From Lingula anatina (taxonomy: Eukaryota; Brachiopoda; Lingulata; Lingulida; Lingulidae), in NCBI RefSeq assembly GCF_001039355.2, contig NW_019773847.1, positions 929,204-977,514 on the forward strand: a stretch of 48,311 nt of DNA, written 5' to 3'. Under the pieces are notes generated by a model. That model saw nothing but the letters and a program-made list of their open reading frames with translations, did no database searches and was not told where the DNA came from. The translations under genes and the position numbers were made by a program. This document shows, in pieces, positions 24,886 through 37,539 of the stretch (positions are counted from its first letter, which is position 1; each line of letters begins with the position of its first letter).

Positions 24886-27601
24886 GAACAACAAGCAAGG
24901 CGATAAACCATGTAAAATACACCTGCTTGATATGAGAGATTTTGGTTTCGTGTATCAGCAGGGTTTTAGATGTGTGAGCTTTGAGCCCTGAGCAAGATAT
25001 GCTTTACATAGAGGAAACTTTTCTTGCACCAGGTAGAAAGATTAAGTGGAGATAAAATAAACAGACCCAGCAGTCCGTGGCTTTTAACCCAACATGGCTT
25101 CTGGCAAAGTATCAAAGTTTGCTTTCGGCTATTTTCTGTACTCAAGTGCAGAACTACGTGATTTTAACTTTAAGTGCCAAAATTTCCCACCCCCATGAAG
25201 ACCTGGACCCCAAGCGGTCGCTGCACGCTCCTTATGCAATTTCTTTTGAAATTTAACTTGGGGTTTGTCTCTGTCCATTTCCCTCACAAAAGCCCACAGT
25301 TATTATCTCCCAATCTTCTCGTTCTCTATTGAAGTGTCACCTTTCAAGGGTTTACACCAGTGCATTACAGGAATAATTATTGCACGTCTTGAAAAGCACT
25401 ATAAAAAGGTCCGATGCGGTCAAAAATTCTTCTAAAAATTTTTTTAATGTCGAGTTCAAGACCCTTGCTCATTCAACCACAGAAAACTCACACCAAATAG
25501 AGGCCTGGCTGAAACATTTTGAACAATCTTGTTATATTGTCGTGAAATTTGATGATCAAATGTGCCAGACAGGCAGCCTGGGGACATGCAGCACCCCTAA
25601 TTGAAACTAATAAGGCACTTACCGAACTCAGAACGGCAGAAGTTGTGAATCAGCCCCTCAAATGTGTCTGGCTGCCGACAGGCCTCGCAAACGTTATTGT
25701 CCACTGCAATGAAAAATGGCATCAGTTACTCCGCTTTGTACCAAGGTGCGAAAACATAAAAGGGGCTAATTCTAGTAAAATGAGAAGGTTGTTGCCGCAT
25801 CTTTAATGGGATGATTATCACTGCACCTCCCCTTGTTGAAATTCATCCATTCATCCAGGCAGCTGAGGTAGTCTGGGTATTTATTGCACCTCACGGCCCA
25901 TCAGTGGCAACACCTTAAGGACTGACAGCAGAAGACGTGGCCTATTAGTGTCACATAAACAATGTTTTTCGAATCATTTTTGAGGCTACTAAAAGCAAAA
26001 ATGCGGTGTGGTTTTTCGTTTATGGAAACAATACAAAGTGATCATAAATAATGACTTTACGCCCAGCTCAAATTCACATGAGCCGCCGTGCTAAAAGATG
26101 CAATTCCGGCATCGCGATAAATCATATCAAGTCGTGGAACTGAAAGTCTTTAAAATATTTATTTTTCCACAGCATTACCTCTTTTATGAATCGTTCTGCG
26201 TTCTTTCATCTGCCAAAATCGGTGTTAGTGGGGTCACACTCATACCCTCCACTGTTTATGTTTCTTGAATGAGGAAAATAATTGGAAAATACACACTTAC
26301 ATACAGTTGTGTGGGAGTTGTGGATTTTGCTCACCGAATGTGTACAAGTACAGGTTTGGCTTAACAAACAAATTAGTGTTAAAGAGAAGTGACGTTAAGG
26401 TATTTAGATATTCAGTAATTCGTTTACGGGACTAGAATAATGAAATTTCGATCATGCTTCCCTTTTAATGGAATGAAATATTGTATAAGTGAAGATTCAA
26501 TTGCAAGTAAAAAAATTCACAATTGCAATGGTATGTGGAATGAGTTGTGTTGCTCTGGCATTTTTTCTTGTTTATGTATCCAAATATATCTTCTACACTT
26601 GAATAAAACTTCCTCTCGACTTTAATGTTTTCACTACGCCGTTTGATTGAATAGCTGTCAAGGAGCAGTATGCAAAGAGACGTTGCGCTGCATACTGAAT
26701 GAAGGTTGTTTATTACAGGAGTGAGAAGTAGACTGGCAAAAAAGCCACACTGGCAAAAAGGACGCAGCTAATTCGGTGCGGCACAAGAGACGTGTAATTC
26801 TAAATTACTTTTCCTGTTATTGCTTGCAGGCACGCTCATTGTAGCATGGGAGATAAAAGTTAAAGCAATGCAGTAACAGGAGTAGCAGCACTACTACAAA
26901 TTCTCAAAAATAGCTTTGCGAATGAACAATTAAAAATTAGTATATGCAAAATGTTGAAAATTACCCAAAGAATTCCGTTTTAATCATGCAAAACTATTAC
27001 AAAATGCTTTAAACAACACAATGGACTGAGAAAGCTAGGCCATAAACCTATTCGAAGTTTAGACAGAAGAGAATTACAATAATATGGTATCTATTTTTTT
27101 TTTACCTTGTTGCTTTTTATTTTGCGTCGTAATACACAGATCGTTGTCCAAAGGGAACTTGTCACAGCGCACCATCTCAGGCCAATGAAAGCCGTGAGTT
27201 AACATACTCTCCGCACAGCCCTTTTTCACAGCCTCACACAGGGAACGACACGGCCAGATCGGTCGGTCCAGACAGACGGGTGAAAACAAGGAGCACAGGA
27301 ATAATTTGGTGTCGGGATGACACTGAATCCCCAAGAGTGGCACCCAGGAACCTGCCTGCTGCTTCACCTCAGACAACGTATCGTGGTCCAGAAGATTGGG
27401 CAGTCGCATCTGGCTGTAACCTATGTTCTGACACAGGGAAAGATTCTGCGGAATGTCGATGCATTTTGGTTGATGTGCTCTCCCACTCAGAAAGGCCCAC
27501 TCCGTGCCCCAATCGTTGAGTGGTGGTGCTGAGAAAACTGGACCCGTTAAGGAGAAAACCATCAGAAAAATAACACACAATGCACCTTGTTGTATCTCCA
27601 T
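23571..27601 (-). CDS. sfrp1/2/5: Secreted frizzled-related protein, sFRP1/2/5 type, 336 aa, 3 exons
   Basis: Secreted Wnt modulator. Exons on the - strand: 27601-27106, 25703-25623, 24004-23571; both introns are GT..AG in phase 1 and the frame is continuous. Residues 1 to about 24 are a signal peptide with a hydrophobic core (VIFLMVF). The frizzled cysteine-rich domain (about 45-160) has all ten cysteines, with YSQMRLPNLL, QCHPDTKLFLCSLFSPVCLD and LCEAVKKGC. The small second exon starts the netrin-like domain with NVCEACR; the third exon adds GANCKC and YIVMGRKIQDK, giving the six NTR cysteines typical of sFRP1/2/5. This three-exon structure matches vertebrate SFRP1 and SFRP2. The protein is slightly long because of a C-terminal tail of about 35 residues rich in Lys/Arg (PARRKRNRDKNRKKSKE), which could bind heparan sulfate. 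Vertebrate SFRP3/4 is excluded by the VCEAC pattern and exon structure. Confidence 0.95.
24263..24299. repeat. (CA)n microsatellite in sFRP intron 2
   Basis: About 18 perfect dinucleotide units. Confidence 0.95.
24820..24883. repeat. (CA)n followed by a run of over 40 A, sFRP intron 2
   Basis: About ten CA units pass directly into an uninterrupted A-run. A retroposed tail is possible, but no SINE body was recognised next to it. Confidence 0.95.
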
Positions 27602-27770
27602 ATTGTCCGTGATTGTAGTAAGCTCCCGGTTTTACAAGTCCAGCGTTCAGCTACAAATCCATTGATGAAATTCCCGGACTGTGTTTGGTATAGTTCCCCA
27701 CCAGTCGCAGACTTCTGATGTATCTGTTCTGAAGCGAGCTTTTGCTCTCACTACCTAAGGGCGACGCAAG

Positions 27771-27787
27771 CTTTTAATTCCTCCAAT
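27771..27787 (-). promoter_or_regulatory. Candidate sFRP core promoter elements
   Basis: On the - strand, GAATTAAAAG (27780-27771) is a TATA-like element about 170 bases upstream of the start codon. An inverted CCAAT box (plus-strand CCAAT at 27783-27787) lies just upstream, next to the GC-rich CGCGCCGCGG. The arrangement is plausible but no transcript start is known. Confidence 0.35.
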
Positions 27788-27805
27788 CCGCGCCGCGGCT
27801 TGTAG

Positions 27806-27815
27806 CTGTCAATCA
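27806..27815 (-). promoter_or_regulatory. PBX-MEIS/PREP composite site
   Basis: The - strand reads TGATTGACAG, the textbook PBX-MEIS half-site combination, about 205 bases upstream of the sFRP start codon and near the CCAAT box. It is a ten-base match, so chance is possible, but its position favours function. Confidence 0.4.
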
Positions 27816-30800
27816 AACGCTGAGAAGTCAATCACAGCCCGCACAGACGTCTAGTAGAGTTTACGCGATTAGCCGGAGTGGAAAATCATCGATCACGTTT
27901 ACTCAACAAACAATGGTTTAGCTACCTCTGTGACCGAACCCGTAACCTCGATTGAGCCAGGTAAAAGTACAGGTTAAAAAGACATTATCGTGGGAGATGT
28001 CTTTAAAACAGAGACGGCGATTAAAACTCGTAGGAAAAAGATGAGCTGCTAAACGCATCTAAGTCAACAGTTCAGTGAAAGGTGCCGTTTAAACGTCTAC
28101 AGCGTACTTCCTCAGGTAGACTTCTATCACCTATCCCCTTTATGAAAATAGACTGAACTTGTATACACGGGGTCAATAATCCTAAAACCTCACAAATAAA
28201 ACTACTGCCAATTTCCACAATACCCACTGAGGTGCGTTAGCCGTAATTTAGTAGAACATAAACAATACGTGATCCATTCTTGAGATAAAGAATAAAGAAC
28301 ACGGAAACATGCCAGAGCTGTGTCAGTAAGTAACTCAGGGTTTGTAACCATACAAGCAGACGTGTCTTGAATACATGACTTGAACAAATGGATTGGTTTG
28401 GCGATGTTTGTAGCGTAGATTAATTACCTTAATGATTTAATGTATGAGGACACGAAACAACACAGGGCGTGCTTTGAGAAAGGGAAAATAAATTCTTTCA
28501 CTCGCAAGAGATTTCCTTTTTGTCTGCGTCTTAAAACAATTTTCGTTCTACGTATTTAACTGACCGCAGTTCATCAAATCCCAAGGTGTATTTTTTTACT
28601 TAGATTTTACATGTAAATCTAGGTTATCGCCGTGAGAAGCACTCGTCTCGTCCCAGTAGTACACGTCAGACACAGCAGATGGTGATCATCATGCCACTCA
28701 CCCAGGTGTTCAACACAGTTCTGCCATCCAGAACTGATAATTATCAATGACACTAATTGAGAGTCGAATGATACTAAACAAGGTAGTCAGCCATGTAGCC
28801 AGGCTATTCCACACTTGACTATGTTCCACTCAGTGCTTTTCAACTACATGACGATCGCCGCGAACTTCGCGTAAGTTGGGGATTACACACATACATCCCT
28901 CTGTTGTTTGTCATTTTTTGAACAGATGGTTTGTAGCAAGCGTTTCCCCGTGGCAGTCATCTTCTCTGAGTTTACATAACTCGACTCCCTGGTTGAAATA
29001 CGAAATGTCAAATTGAACATAAGACCAGAAGTTGTTTGAGTCCTTCAAAAACGGGTTTGATGTGTGTTTTACGTAAACTGTATACTTTAGGTGAATAAAG
29101 CTCTGGCTGACGTTAGACTTTATAGCTGACAAGTAATAACAAAAAGCGATTACAACCGATTAAGGAGAAACCGATTGCGAGTTCATATTTTGTCTGCTAA
29201 ATTAATGAGACCACGGACGACAAATACTAAAACATACTCAGAACGAAGAGGGGCCAGGTAATTTTTTCCACTTTGCAAGTATGTTACATTTTCATATATC
29301 ACAATCAATAGATCTGTTATCCAGAATTTATTACATACATCTTATTCTATGTATGACTATATATGAGCGACATATTAATACTACAGTATCACCAACTTGT
29401 CTCGTTGAAATGATAAAGACATTTTTGCCCTACTTTGAGTGAATCATTATTACATCTAAATTCTTATATCATGGTTAGGCCTATGGTGCACAGGTACATA
29501 CGCATAAAGACGGTTACTCATTCTGCCTTTGCGGTCAAATTTACACAGGTCTATGAAGTATGTACATTAATTAAAAAAGTTTGACAGCACACGCAAGGTA
29601 CCGCTCCTTTGTATCCTGGTACTTTTTACTTATCGACAATTTTTTCTTTTGCTAAATTCTAAAGAAATTATGTTAGTTTTTACACGGTAGACCACGACTA
29701 TGGATTTCTTTTCTCGTTCGTTCTTTTTATGAGGTTTCAACTTCAACCTATTTTGCTGAATCTTGGATCCTTGGATGATGGTTTATTCTTCATTGCATTT
29801 ATATAAGACTATGACTAGCGGAGGACTCAACCTTTTTTCTGAATGACATCGATATTAATATCAGACGAATATGTTTTATCATAGCTGCAACGGGTCTGGC
29901 AATATATCATTTGACAAAGAATACACCCTAGGCTCTTTGCTAGCTGATGTGTTCTCATCGAACCATGTGTCCCAAGACATGCACTTAAAACTGAACCCCG
30001 CTCAAGAAACCAGTGGAATCAAATATCCTTCTTGTTCAGTTAATTTTGGCAGGATCAAATATTCATGATTTATTGAAAAGCTCAGAGTTGAGAAGCTCGC
30101 GTTTTTGTTCCCTGGCCTCTTCTTTTTCGGCGCTTGCGTCAGGTTTCACAAAGAGCTGCAATTTGTTGACAATGACAGCTGATTCGGTTTCTCACGGATG
30201 AATATGGTGAAATTTTAGAACACTTAAGTTCGTTGTTAAAAAGATATACGAACACTAAAGCTATTAATCCCTCCATCTTAACCGAAGAAACGCTTGCGTT
30301 TTATCCGAAGCAAAATAATCAGTTGGTGGGGATTAGGCTGCGTGAGGGAATCTTTATCGTCGAGCTTTGGTTTACAAGGCGCTAACAGATAGCAAAACCT
30401 CACACACAGTGCCAAACTCAGTATTCAAATATATTCTCTTTCATTTTCTTTCTCTCTCTATTCTTCAGTGCATCGTTTGGAGAATCGTAAAAGATCGAAG
30501 GAGTGCGATTAGGAACGAAGTTGGTCCGATCTTACCATGGGGGCCAAATAAGAGTATTAGAACACGAGTTCTAGGAAGTCTTCGATTTGATTTCAATCAA
30601 ACGACGGGCGGCCTGTGTCACCCCCAACTTAATAGACCTACTCCCAACCACTCATTATGCTGATAAGAGATTGCATGGCAAGTGGGTGTAATGAAATCGC
30701 TGCTTTTTCAATTTTATCTTACAACGAACTGAATTAACCTGTAGCTGGGTGGGGCCTCAGTTCACAAAGCCCTCATTGAACTACCACATGACTCTGTGCA

Positions 30801-32067
30801 AAAAAAATAGTGCTTTAAGATCCCGTGCTAGAGACACCTTAATTACACACATAAAAAGGATCGAGAGAAACTGTAGCCAGTCTGTACAGATTGTTTCCCT
30901 TTGGGAGTTAAGGCGCACCTCTCCTACTAAGTGCTTCACAGTAACAGAACACCTGGTACGACAACGCGCTCATGACTTCTTCTCAGGTCCATTTCACAAA
31001 GCAAACTACCTCGGGTGAGAGGGCGAATTTGTTCACAAATTCGACAGAAAAAAGACACCCACCAAGTGCGTTTAAGTAATACAACACACGGGAAGTACGA
31101 CCGTCATTTTTTGCTAATTGATTTGCCGAAACCACGATTCGCTGGTGTGTCGAAAAATATTATGTTGGTTTACTTCATGGCAGGCGAGGCGTTAAACCCC
31201 TGCATCGCTGCATATCTTCACGTGCGCTCACCTTCGGAAGACTTTTCGTTTGTTTTCGTCAGAGGTCCGATCTTCATACTTGGTGTATGAAGCTTAGATA
31301 TGTTTGCTTCTCTGCTGCAATCGAATTGACATTGCACATGCACTAATATCGATATTGTATACTATTACCTTCCTAATACATTCTTAATTTTATCCAGACT
31401 TTAGATGCAAAAAGTGGTGATTATAAACACAAAATGTTTGATTCAAAACAATACTTTCTAAAATAAATATAATATCAATATAAAGATGAAACCGTATGTT
31501 TGTCCTCCCTTTGATATTGGAGCCAAATCATTTTCTTCTTCTCTCTTCTGTTTTTTTTTCATATTTTGGTCAATAGTCAGTTCTTTAAATAAAGGCAAGT
31601 CGCACGCTAAAAATAAATAATATAAAAAAATAAAATAAAATATAAAAACGGCTATTTTTCTTCGAAAATTTAACCAAGTTTTGTGATTGATCAACGCCAG
31701 GCCCCTTTAACTTATTAGACATGGCATTTTTAAAGCATTTAAATTCCATCGGTATTAAAAAAAGTCCTATTTTAGAGCATTCATAGACGTTACTTAATTT
31801 TGTTTCGATTGATGTGCGTTTTAGGGAATTGGTCTTTGCATACTGTTATTAATGGATAGATAATCGATAGATGATTAGGACCAAGGTGGATTTGACGATG
31901 TACAGGTGAAGACGAATATCAAAACTGTACATCTTTCATTATTTTGTTGCCGCCAAACACAGCCTAAATTTCAAACCAAGCCTAAATTTCATGAATGGGA
32001 TTTTATCTTTACGAACGGAATTACATATAAATTGCGCTAAATCTGATGGTTTACTGGATAGTTTTTT

Positions 32068-33127
32068 TTTCACATTCCATATGTGAAACTGAACGGGTTG
32101 CAGTCACGCTGTTGCAATGGGGCTGCTACAGACATGAAAAATCTGGATGCTTATCTTGGCATTGCGAAAGTACTCCCTCTATCGTCAGTGTAGATCCCTT
32201 TATCGTTAGTGTGGAATGTGAGAGGTGGTCAGTGGACAATGAGTTACAGGGCCGTTGGGTGTATTGCAGCTTCATTGTATTTTGACCTGAGACACTCTCT
32301 TTTTAAAATACGACACAGTCATCAAACTGTGCAAATATTGTATGTGAGAGTAATTGTCAGATGAGCTGCTGACTGATAAAAACGTTTTTTCCAGTTTGAG
32401 GGTATCATGCGACGGTCCGCATGTGACACGCCATTTTCACCACTTGTAACTTAAAAAAAAAGGTGGGTGTATATAATATGCATTGGCTTGAAGTATGCCA
32501 CTGTGAAGTTAAACGATTGCAAAATTAGGTTTTTGTGCAAGCCTTTGGAGTTCGGGCGTGAACTGAAATGGGTATAAAGAAATTTCTAATCCATCATGTA
32601 ACATATCTGAAAACGAGACTGCTCCGCAGCCCAAGTGGTAACGCGCCNTATTTCAGATTGCTTTTTATTTCATATGACTAAAACGGGAAAAATTTTTGGT
32701 CATTTTTCGGGCTTTGCTTTAGCATATCTTTGGACTCGGTGGTGATATTTGGTTTCTATTTTCAGTGTTTATCTTCACTTACACCATTCTCTAACATAGT
32801 GATAAAAGAATTCTTTGATCGTATGTATGTAATTTGTTAATTAGCAATATGTGGGAAAATCTGAAAAGTGCCCAGGATTGTAAAAATGCCCATATACAAA
32901 CAGAAGTGAAAGTAGGCTGGGCTGTGTAATTTATTCTGGCTCGATTTATTTTGGTCAGTGGTGGTAATTTTAGAACTTGTATTGTGGTTTTTAATTTTAT
33001 ACCAGTAGTTGTACTTTGCATTGTAGCAATGTTTTCAATTAAATTTTAAGAAACTTGTAAACTTTGAAAAAAGCATAATTATACTTACGACTGTGTTCCT
33101 GTTCAGTTTCACATATGGAATGTGAAA
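32068..33127. repeat. Inverted repeat pair about 1 kb apart
   Basis: TTTCACATTCCATATGTGAA continues into ACTGAAC at 32068-32094, and its reverse complement is at 33101-33127, with no mismatch in about 27 bases. Each arm is itself partly palindromic. This could be a non-autonomous transposon of about 1.06 kb, but I see no clear target-site duplication and no ORF inside. Confidence 0.55.
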
Positions 33128-33161
33128 TATAGATCTCATACGGAAAGTTATTATCCCTTAA
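33124..33161 (-). repeat. Dispersed repeat, partner at 35297-35339 (+)
   Basis: On the - strand AAGGGATAATAACT is followed by TCCGTATGAGATCTATATTT. The + strand at 35297-35339 has AAGGGATAATAACT, then TTCGTATGAAATCTGTATTT. The two copies are inverted and 2.1 kb apart, and the first abuts the 27-base inverted repeat. Confidence 0.6.
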
Positions 33162-35468
33162 ATATTCAGTGCATACAATGAAGTTACAAAACAGAATGAA
33201 GGAAACTTGCCAACTGTAATATTTGTTTTTTTTTAGTAAAACTTAATGCTTGCAGGCACACCAAATCACATTTTTATGTATTGATGACCTTCTGTAGGAT
33301 GTGCATTCAGGGTACGGATAAGGTTGGTTTTGTTTTTATTTAAATTAATTTGTTGTGTCTAGATCAGTCAAACTTCCTGTGTGTCTGTCTATCCCTCTTT
33401 TTGAGTTTTTAAAATTTTAAGGCTTTCCTTCATTTTATATTTTTATCAAATATTAAAATGTAAGAAAATAGTTACCTATCTGAGATGATTACTGAAATAT
33501 TATTTGACACCCTGGTGCACTTTGTAATTAATAATTTCCAGGACATGCAGCATCTTAATGATGATGGTAATGATCAAGACTGGGGGCAGTTGTACTGCAA
33601 TGGATTCAAACTCTCTTACAGTTAGATTTTTTCTCTTGCTGCATTTGTATCTTTTATCCAAGAAATGTCAGATGTCAGCTGAACTGCTCTAACAAGGTAT
33701 GAAAGGTAATTTTTTGTGTTAAAACTATAAAACTTTGTCATTTGTCTAGTGCTTGACAGTGTTGAAGGCAACGAATGTTGTAATATATCAGTCAGTTATA
33801 ATTGAGTTTATGAAATACATTGAGATAATGCATCATAGATGATCACAATTATGTAAACTAGTTTATATTTTTTCTAGTAAACAGATTTTCCTTGTGAGAA
33901 CAAGCTTTGCAGTCTATCCCCAGGTGTTCAGTTTGCATTAGAGGATTGGGTTTGGGCAGATATCAGTTAATCTGGACTTTCTGCATCCATGTGATGTTGA
34001 CGAAATTATCAAAAACTGGTGAGAACAGTTTAAGGTACATACAAACCGAGCATTGGTGGAGCGTGGATTCCCAGTAACACATGTAAACCACTTCTACTAG
34101 ATTCTTATCTGACTCAAATTCGACATGCCAAAGGATAAACTGAATAGATCACTCGATCAGCCATAAAAGAACCTCAGACTGCTCCTTTCTTTAAATTTTT
34201 GATTGTAAATTTAACCTACTTTCATGACCTACTTTCCTGCCCCATTGACATACAGCTTAGAATGCCAGCAGAAAAATCCCTTCAAACATCATTTTCGGGT
34301 AAAATTAAACAATGCCTTTTGGTAATTCTCTTAGTTATACTACTTGAAACTATATGCTGGCATTTGGTTGGTTTTTGTGACAAAAATTGACTTTGTATGC
34401 ATCTTTAAGAGAGGTGGAGGTAATTTTAACATTGCATGATTTTTCATTTTTGTTAGATTTTCATATATGAGTGCTTTAGAAGTGATCTTTTGGACACTAG
34501 CTATATTTTATGATGATATATACTCAACCAAATATTATTTTTCAATTATTAAAGCACTATGTAATGTAGTGAGAAAATATTCAGTGCATGTAAAAAAGTA
34601 ATGAATGGTGTGTGCATTACCCATCAATATTTGGTTAAAATATTTTCCTTAGCATCTACGTTTTTTTTTTGTAATAATCAAAAATAACAATGTTTTAGAA
34701 CTTTTTAGTCAAGTTATTGAAGACAATACTGATTTAAATATATATTTGTTTTAAATAAAAAAGAGTTGTTTTTATTACAAAGAGCTAGACAAATTGTATC
34801 CGATTCTTTTCAGTTGTGCAGAATGACATTTGGTGCTGATGTTATTTTTGGTTGAGGTGGCTCCCTAAGGACTGCATTTTCTGAATCGGCAAACAGATAA
34901 TGGGGCCTGTTTGACCAAGAAAACTACTTAAAGGTGAGAAGGAGGACCTCCAGAACCAGCCAAAGTATGTGAAAAAGAATTGGCACTGGGCTTCAGATTG
35001 AAAGCGGTAATTTGTTGTTAACTTCCCATACAGGAGGTGTGTTTTCAGATATCGGATACTTTTACAGTAAATGATTTCAGGTTGCATGTTTGTTTGAATG
35101 GCAAAATGTTTTTGGGTGTAATGGGTTGGTTTTTTGCTTTGTAAAGCAGATGCCTACTAGTGACCCACACAAAGTGGACAAGCTGATTTTATGGAATGGA
35201 AAGTTAGTTTTTTTTGTTTGTGTTCTATAAAGATTTACATTTGATGTTGAGCATATACTTTTATTTAGTTATATAATAGTATTTTTGCCAAATCAGTTAA
35301 AGGGATAATAACTCTTCGTATGAAATCTGTATTTCACAATAAAAACATTGTGAGTGACTCATAAAAATATAATATATTCTGTTTTCCCACAAAAACGGCT
35401 GTTATAGCTATTATTCTGATATCTGAGCTTGTCTTTAGACCACGTGACCTCCATTGATGGCTATACTC

Positions 35469-35496
35469 TGTTAAAATCTCTTAAGAGATTTTAACA
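35469..35496. repeat. Perfect 28-bp palindrome
   Basis: TGTTAAAATCTCTT is followed at once by its exact reverse complement, with no loop. Confidence 0.95.
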
Positions 35497-36975
35497 AAAA
35501 ACCAAACTTTTTAGAAAAAAACCAGGGACTAACTTTGAATGTAAAAATGGATTCATTAACCATTGGTAAGTATGGGAAAATTGTTGTTTACTCCAGGAAA
35601 ATTCATTTTTTGGCCGAAACGAAGAGTTATTATCACTTTAATAATAAAAGCAACAAGTTGTACAATGTTGTGCAAACAGGAAATCTTGAATATCCAGTTT
35701 GTACAAGCCTGCATAGTTATCATAGAAGTTGTCAATGTCATTGAATGTTTCTGATAGTCATCTTTTAGACAGTTGGGCATAATACTGTTTACTTCAAGGA
35801 CTTCCTTACAAATTTTAAATGTAGTGTTTCTGTTTGACATTCATCAGTGAGTAGCCCTAATTTCTAATTTGAAGGTGACAAATGGGAAATATATCAGGTT
35901 GACTTTTTATTCTCCACCACCATCCTCATTTCAAAATACCCAAGGAGCTATTGGTTCACACCTGCTATGCCTACACAATGCAGTTAGATCTTTTTTTTCA
36001 TTCCTGCAACAGTAACCTGTGGTACATAGTTTGTTGATAGAATGTTTGAAATCTCCAACAGTGGAGAAAAGACAAAAATCAAGGATAAGGATATGTACTC
36101 ATTTAAAAAAGTATTAACAGTACATAATTGGATGAAGATTTTTAATGGTTTATTTACCCAACATTCCTGGATAATGTAATCCTTCAAGCACAGGCTTCAA
36201 ACAACTGCGCATGTGCGAAAAGTGCGCTGTTTGAAATGAACAAGTTGGTGAAATTGACAAAGCCTGCCGGTGTTTACCGTCTGGTTGATTTTATTTCATT
36301 AGCTCTCTGGTGTCTTTTTGAAAGTTTATATTAGAAATGTTCTATTGATTTCATGTTGTAAAAAGTAAATCCGTCTGAATTCCTTAGAAAAACATTTATT
36401 TTACCTTCATCTTAAGGGGATTCCCATTGTATTTATAGTGTTATATGTGGCCCCAATGAGGATTTTCACACCTCCCCCACTCTTGATTAATAAAATTCTT
36501 CATCTGGAGGATTGTAAATTATATTGCAAAATACACTGAAAATCGTAGGAAGGTTAACTGCAGATAATGCTGCGAGGATATTCTTAACAGTGGGGGAACT
36601 CGGCCAATATAAAATTTTTAACTTCGTTTTACGATTTTGGAGCGCCTGTTCTAATTTTTGAAAGCGAGGCAATGGAACCAAACAATGCGATACAATTTGT
36701 AATCTCGTAAAAATTGTTATTTTTATATAAAGGTTATAGCATGGAGTACATCCAAATGCGACTTGTTTGTTATTATGATCTTTAATAATAATTAATATAA
36801 AACAAACGATATAATACGTTCTTAACGTTAGCCTATTTATTAGCTTAATTGGTTTTTTTTTCGTATTTGGAGATTAAAAACACAATAGTTGTCTTTTTTC
36901 ATATCGAGGCACTACGTTTCGTTCTTGTGCTAATCCTTCAGTTAAATTTTAACATATCAAGTTCATTTAATCTCT

Positions 36976-37245
36976 ACGCCACTATATCAGTGACCCAGTG
37001 GTAATCTACTCCATCTCTCTTTCAGTATTAAACTACGTCACCAACTCCAACACTACCATATCAATGATCCAGTGACCATTTACTCCCACTTTCCTTCTGT
37101 TTTAAAAAAATATTAAGTACTTCATCTGCAATATGAGCATTTCACTGACCCAGTGATCATCTGCTTGTCTCTTCTTCAGTATTAGACTTCATTATTTACT
37201 ATGTTAACACTATATCAATGTTACAAAGACATCCTACTATATACT
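36976..37245. repeat. Degenerate satellite, unit about 75-80 bp, three or more copies
   Basis: Each unit repeats the order CACTATATCA.TGACCCAGTG, a CTCCNTCT-type pyrimidine run, TTCAGTATTA, then an AT-rich stretch. Copies begin near 36979, 37062 and 37135, with a partial one near 37207. Confidence 0.7.
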
Positions 37246-37269
37246 ATATCAATTTAATTCCGAATGTCT

Positions 37270-37539
37270 AAAACCTTTGATTCAGGCAGTTGTAACATGA
37301 ATTCCACAGGTTCTTTGGTTTCTCTACCAAGCATCATCATATTTGGCATAAAGCTAGTATGTTTATTTGGAATTGGTCTGGTTAAAAGAGGTAAATAAAC
37401 ATCCCACATTATCAGTACAGCCACTTAAAAACCATCTTATAGCCTGGAATAAAGTATTGTATCTCTCAACCTGCCTATTCGCAGCTGGTCTATAAGGAAT
37501 TGTGTGCATTTTTTTTCCTATGTCCAGTAATTTGCATAT
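37270..37539 (-). pseudogene. Ty3/gypsy integrase fragment (C-terminal half of the core)
   Basis: The - strand reads ICKLLDIGKKMHTIPYRPAA, then NRQVERYN, then NMMMLGRETKEPVE. This is the usual gypsy order: a PYRPxxNGQVERxN block holding the catalytic Glu, then a MLGRExxxP block. Sequence upstream of ICKLL is replaced by an LTR end at exactly 37540, so the catalytic Asp residues are absent. It is a relic that was later interrupted. Confidence 0.8.

Larger units (their letters stand above)
27602..36975. other. Intergenic DNA upstream of sFRP
   Basis: No gene was recognised on either strand. The first 3.7 kb is less AT-rich than the rest and may hold sFRP control elements, for example the near-palindrome AGATTTTACATGTAAATCT near 28603. 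From 31.3 kb it becomes AT-rich with repeats. A single N lies at 32647, directly after CAGCCCAAGTGGTAACGCGCC, which resembles a tRNA D-arm/A-box. Confidence 0.6.

Noticed and set aside
24664-24922. ORFs with poly-Lys or poly-Phe runs
   Set aside because: These are translations of the A-run and CA microsatellite in the sFRP intron.
27280-27578. Several + and - strand ORFs across 27.3-27.6 kb
   Set aside because: They are shadow frames of the cysteine-rich frizzled domain exon, which has the correct signal peptide and all ten cysteines.
30367-31290. Three consecutive + strand ORFs of 89-98 codons in the intergenic region
   Set aside because: None shows a known motif, exon borders or consistent coding bias, and their spacing is as expected from chance in less AT-rich DNA.
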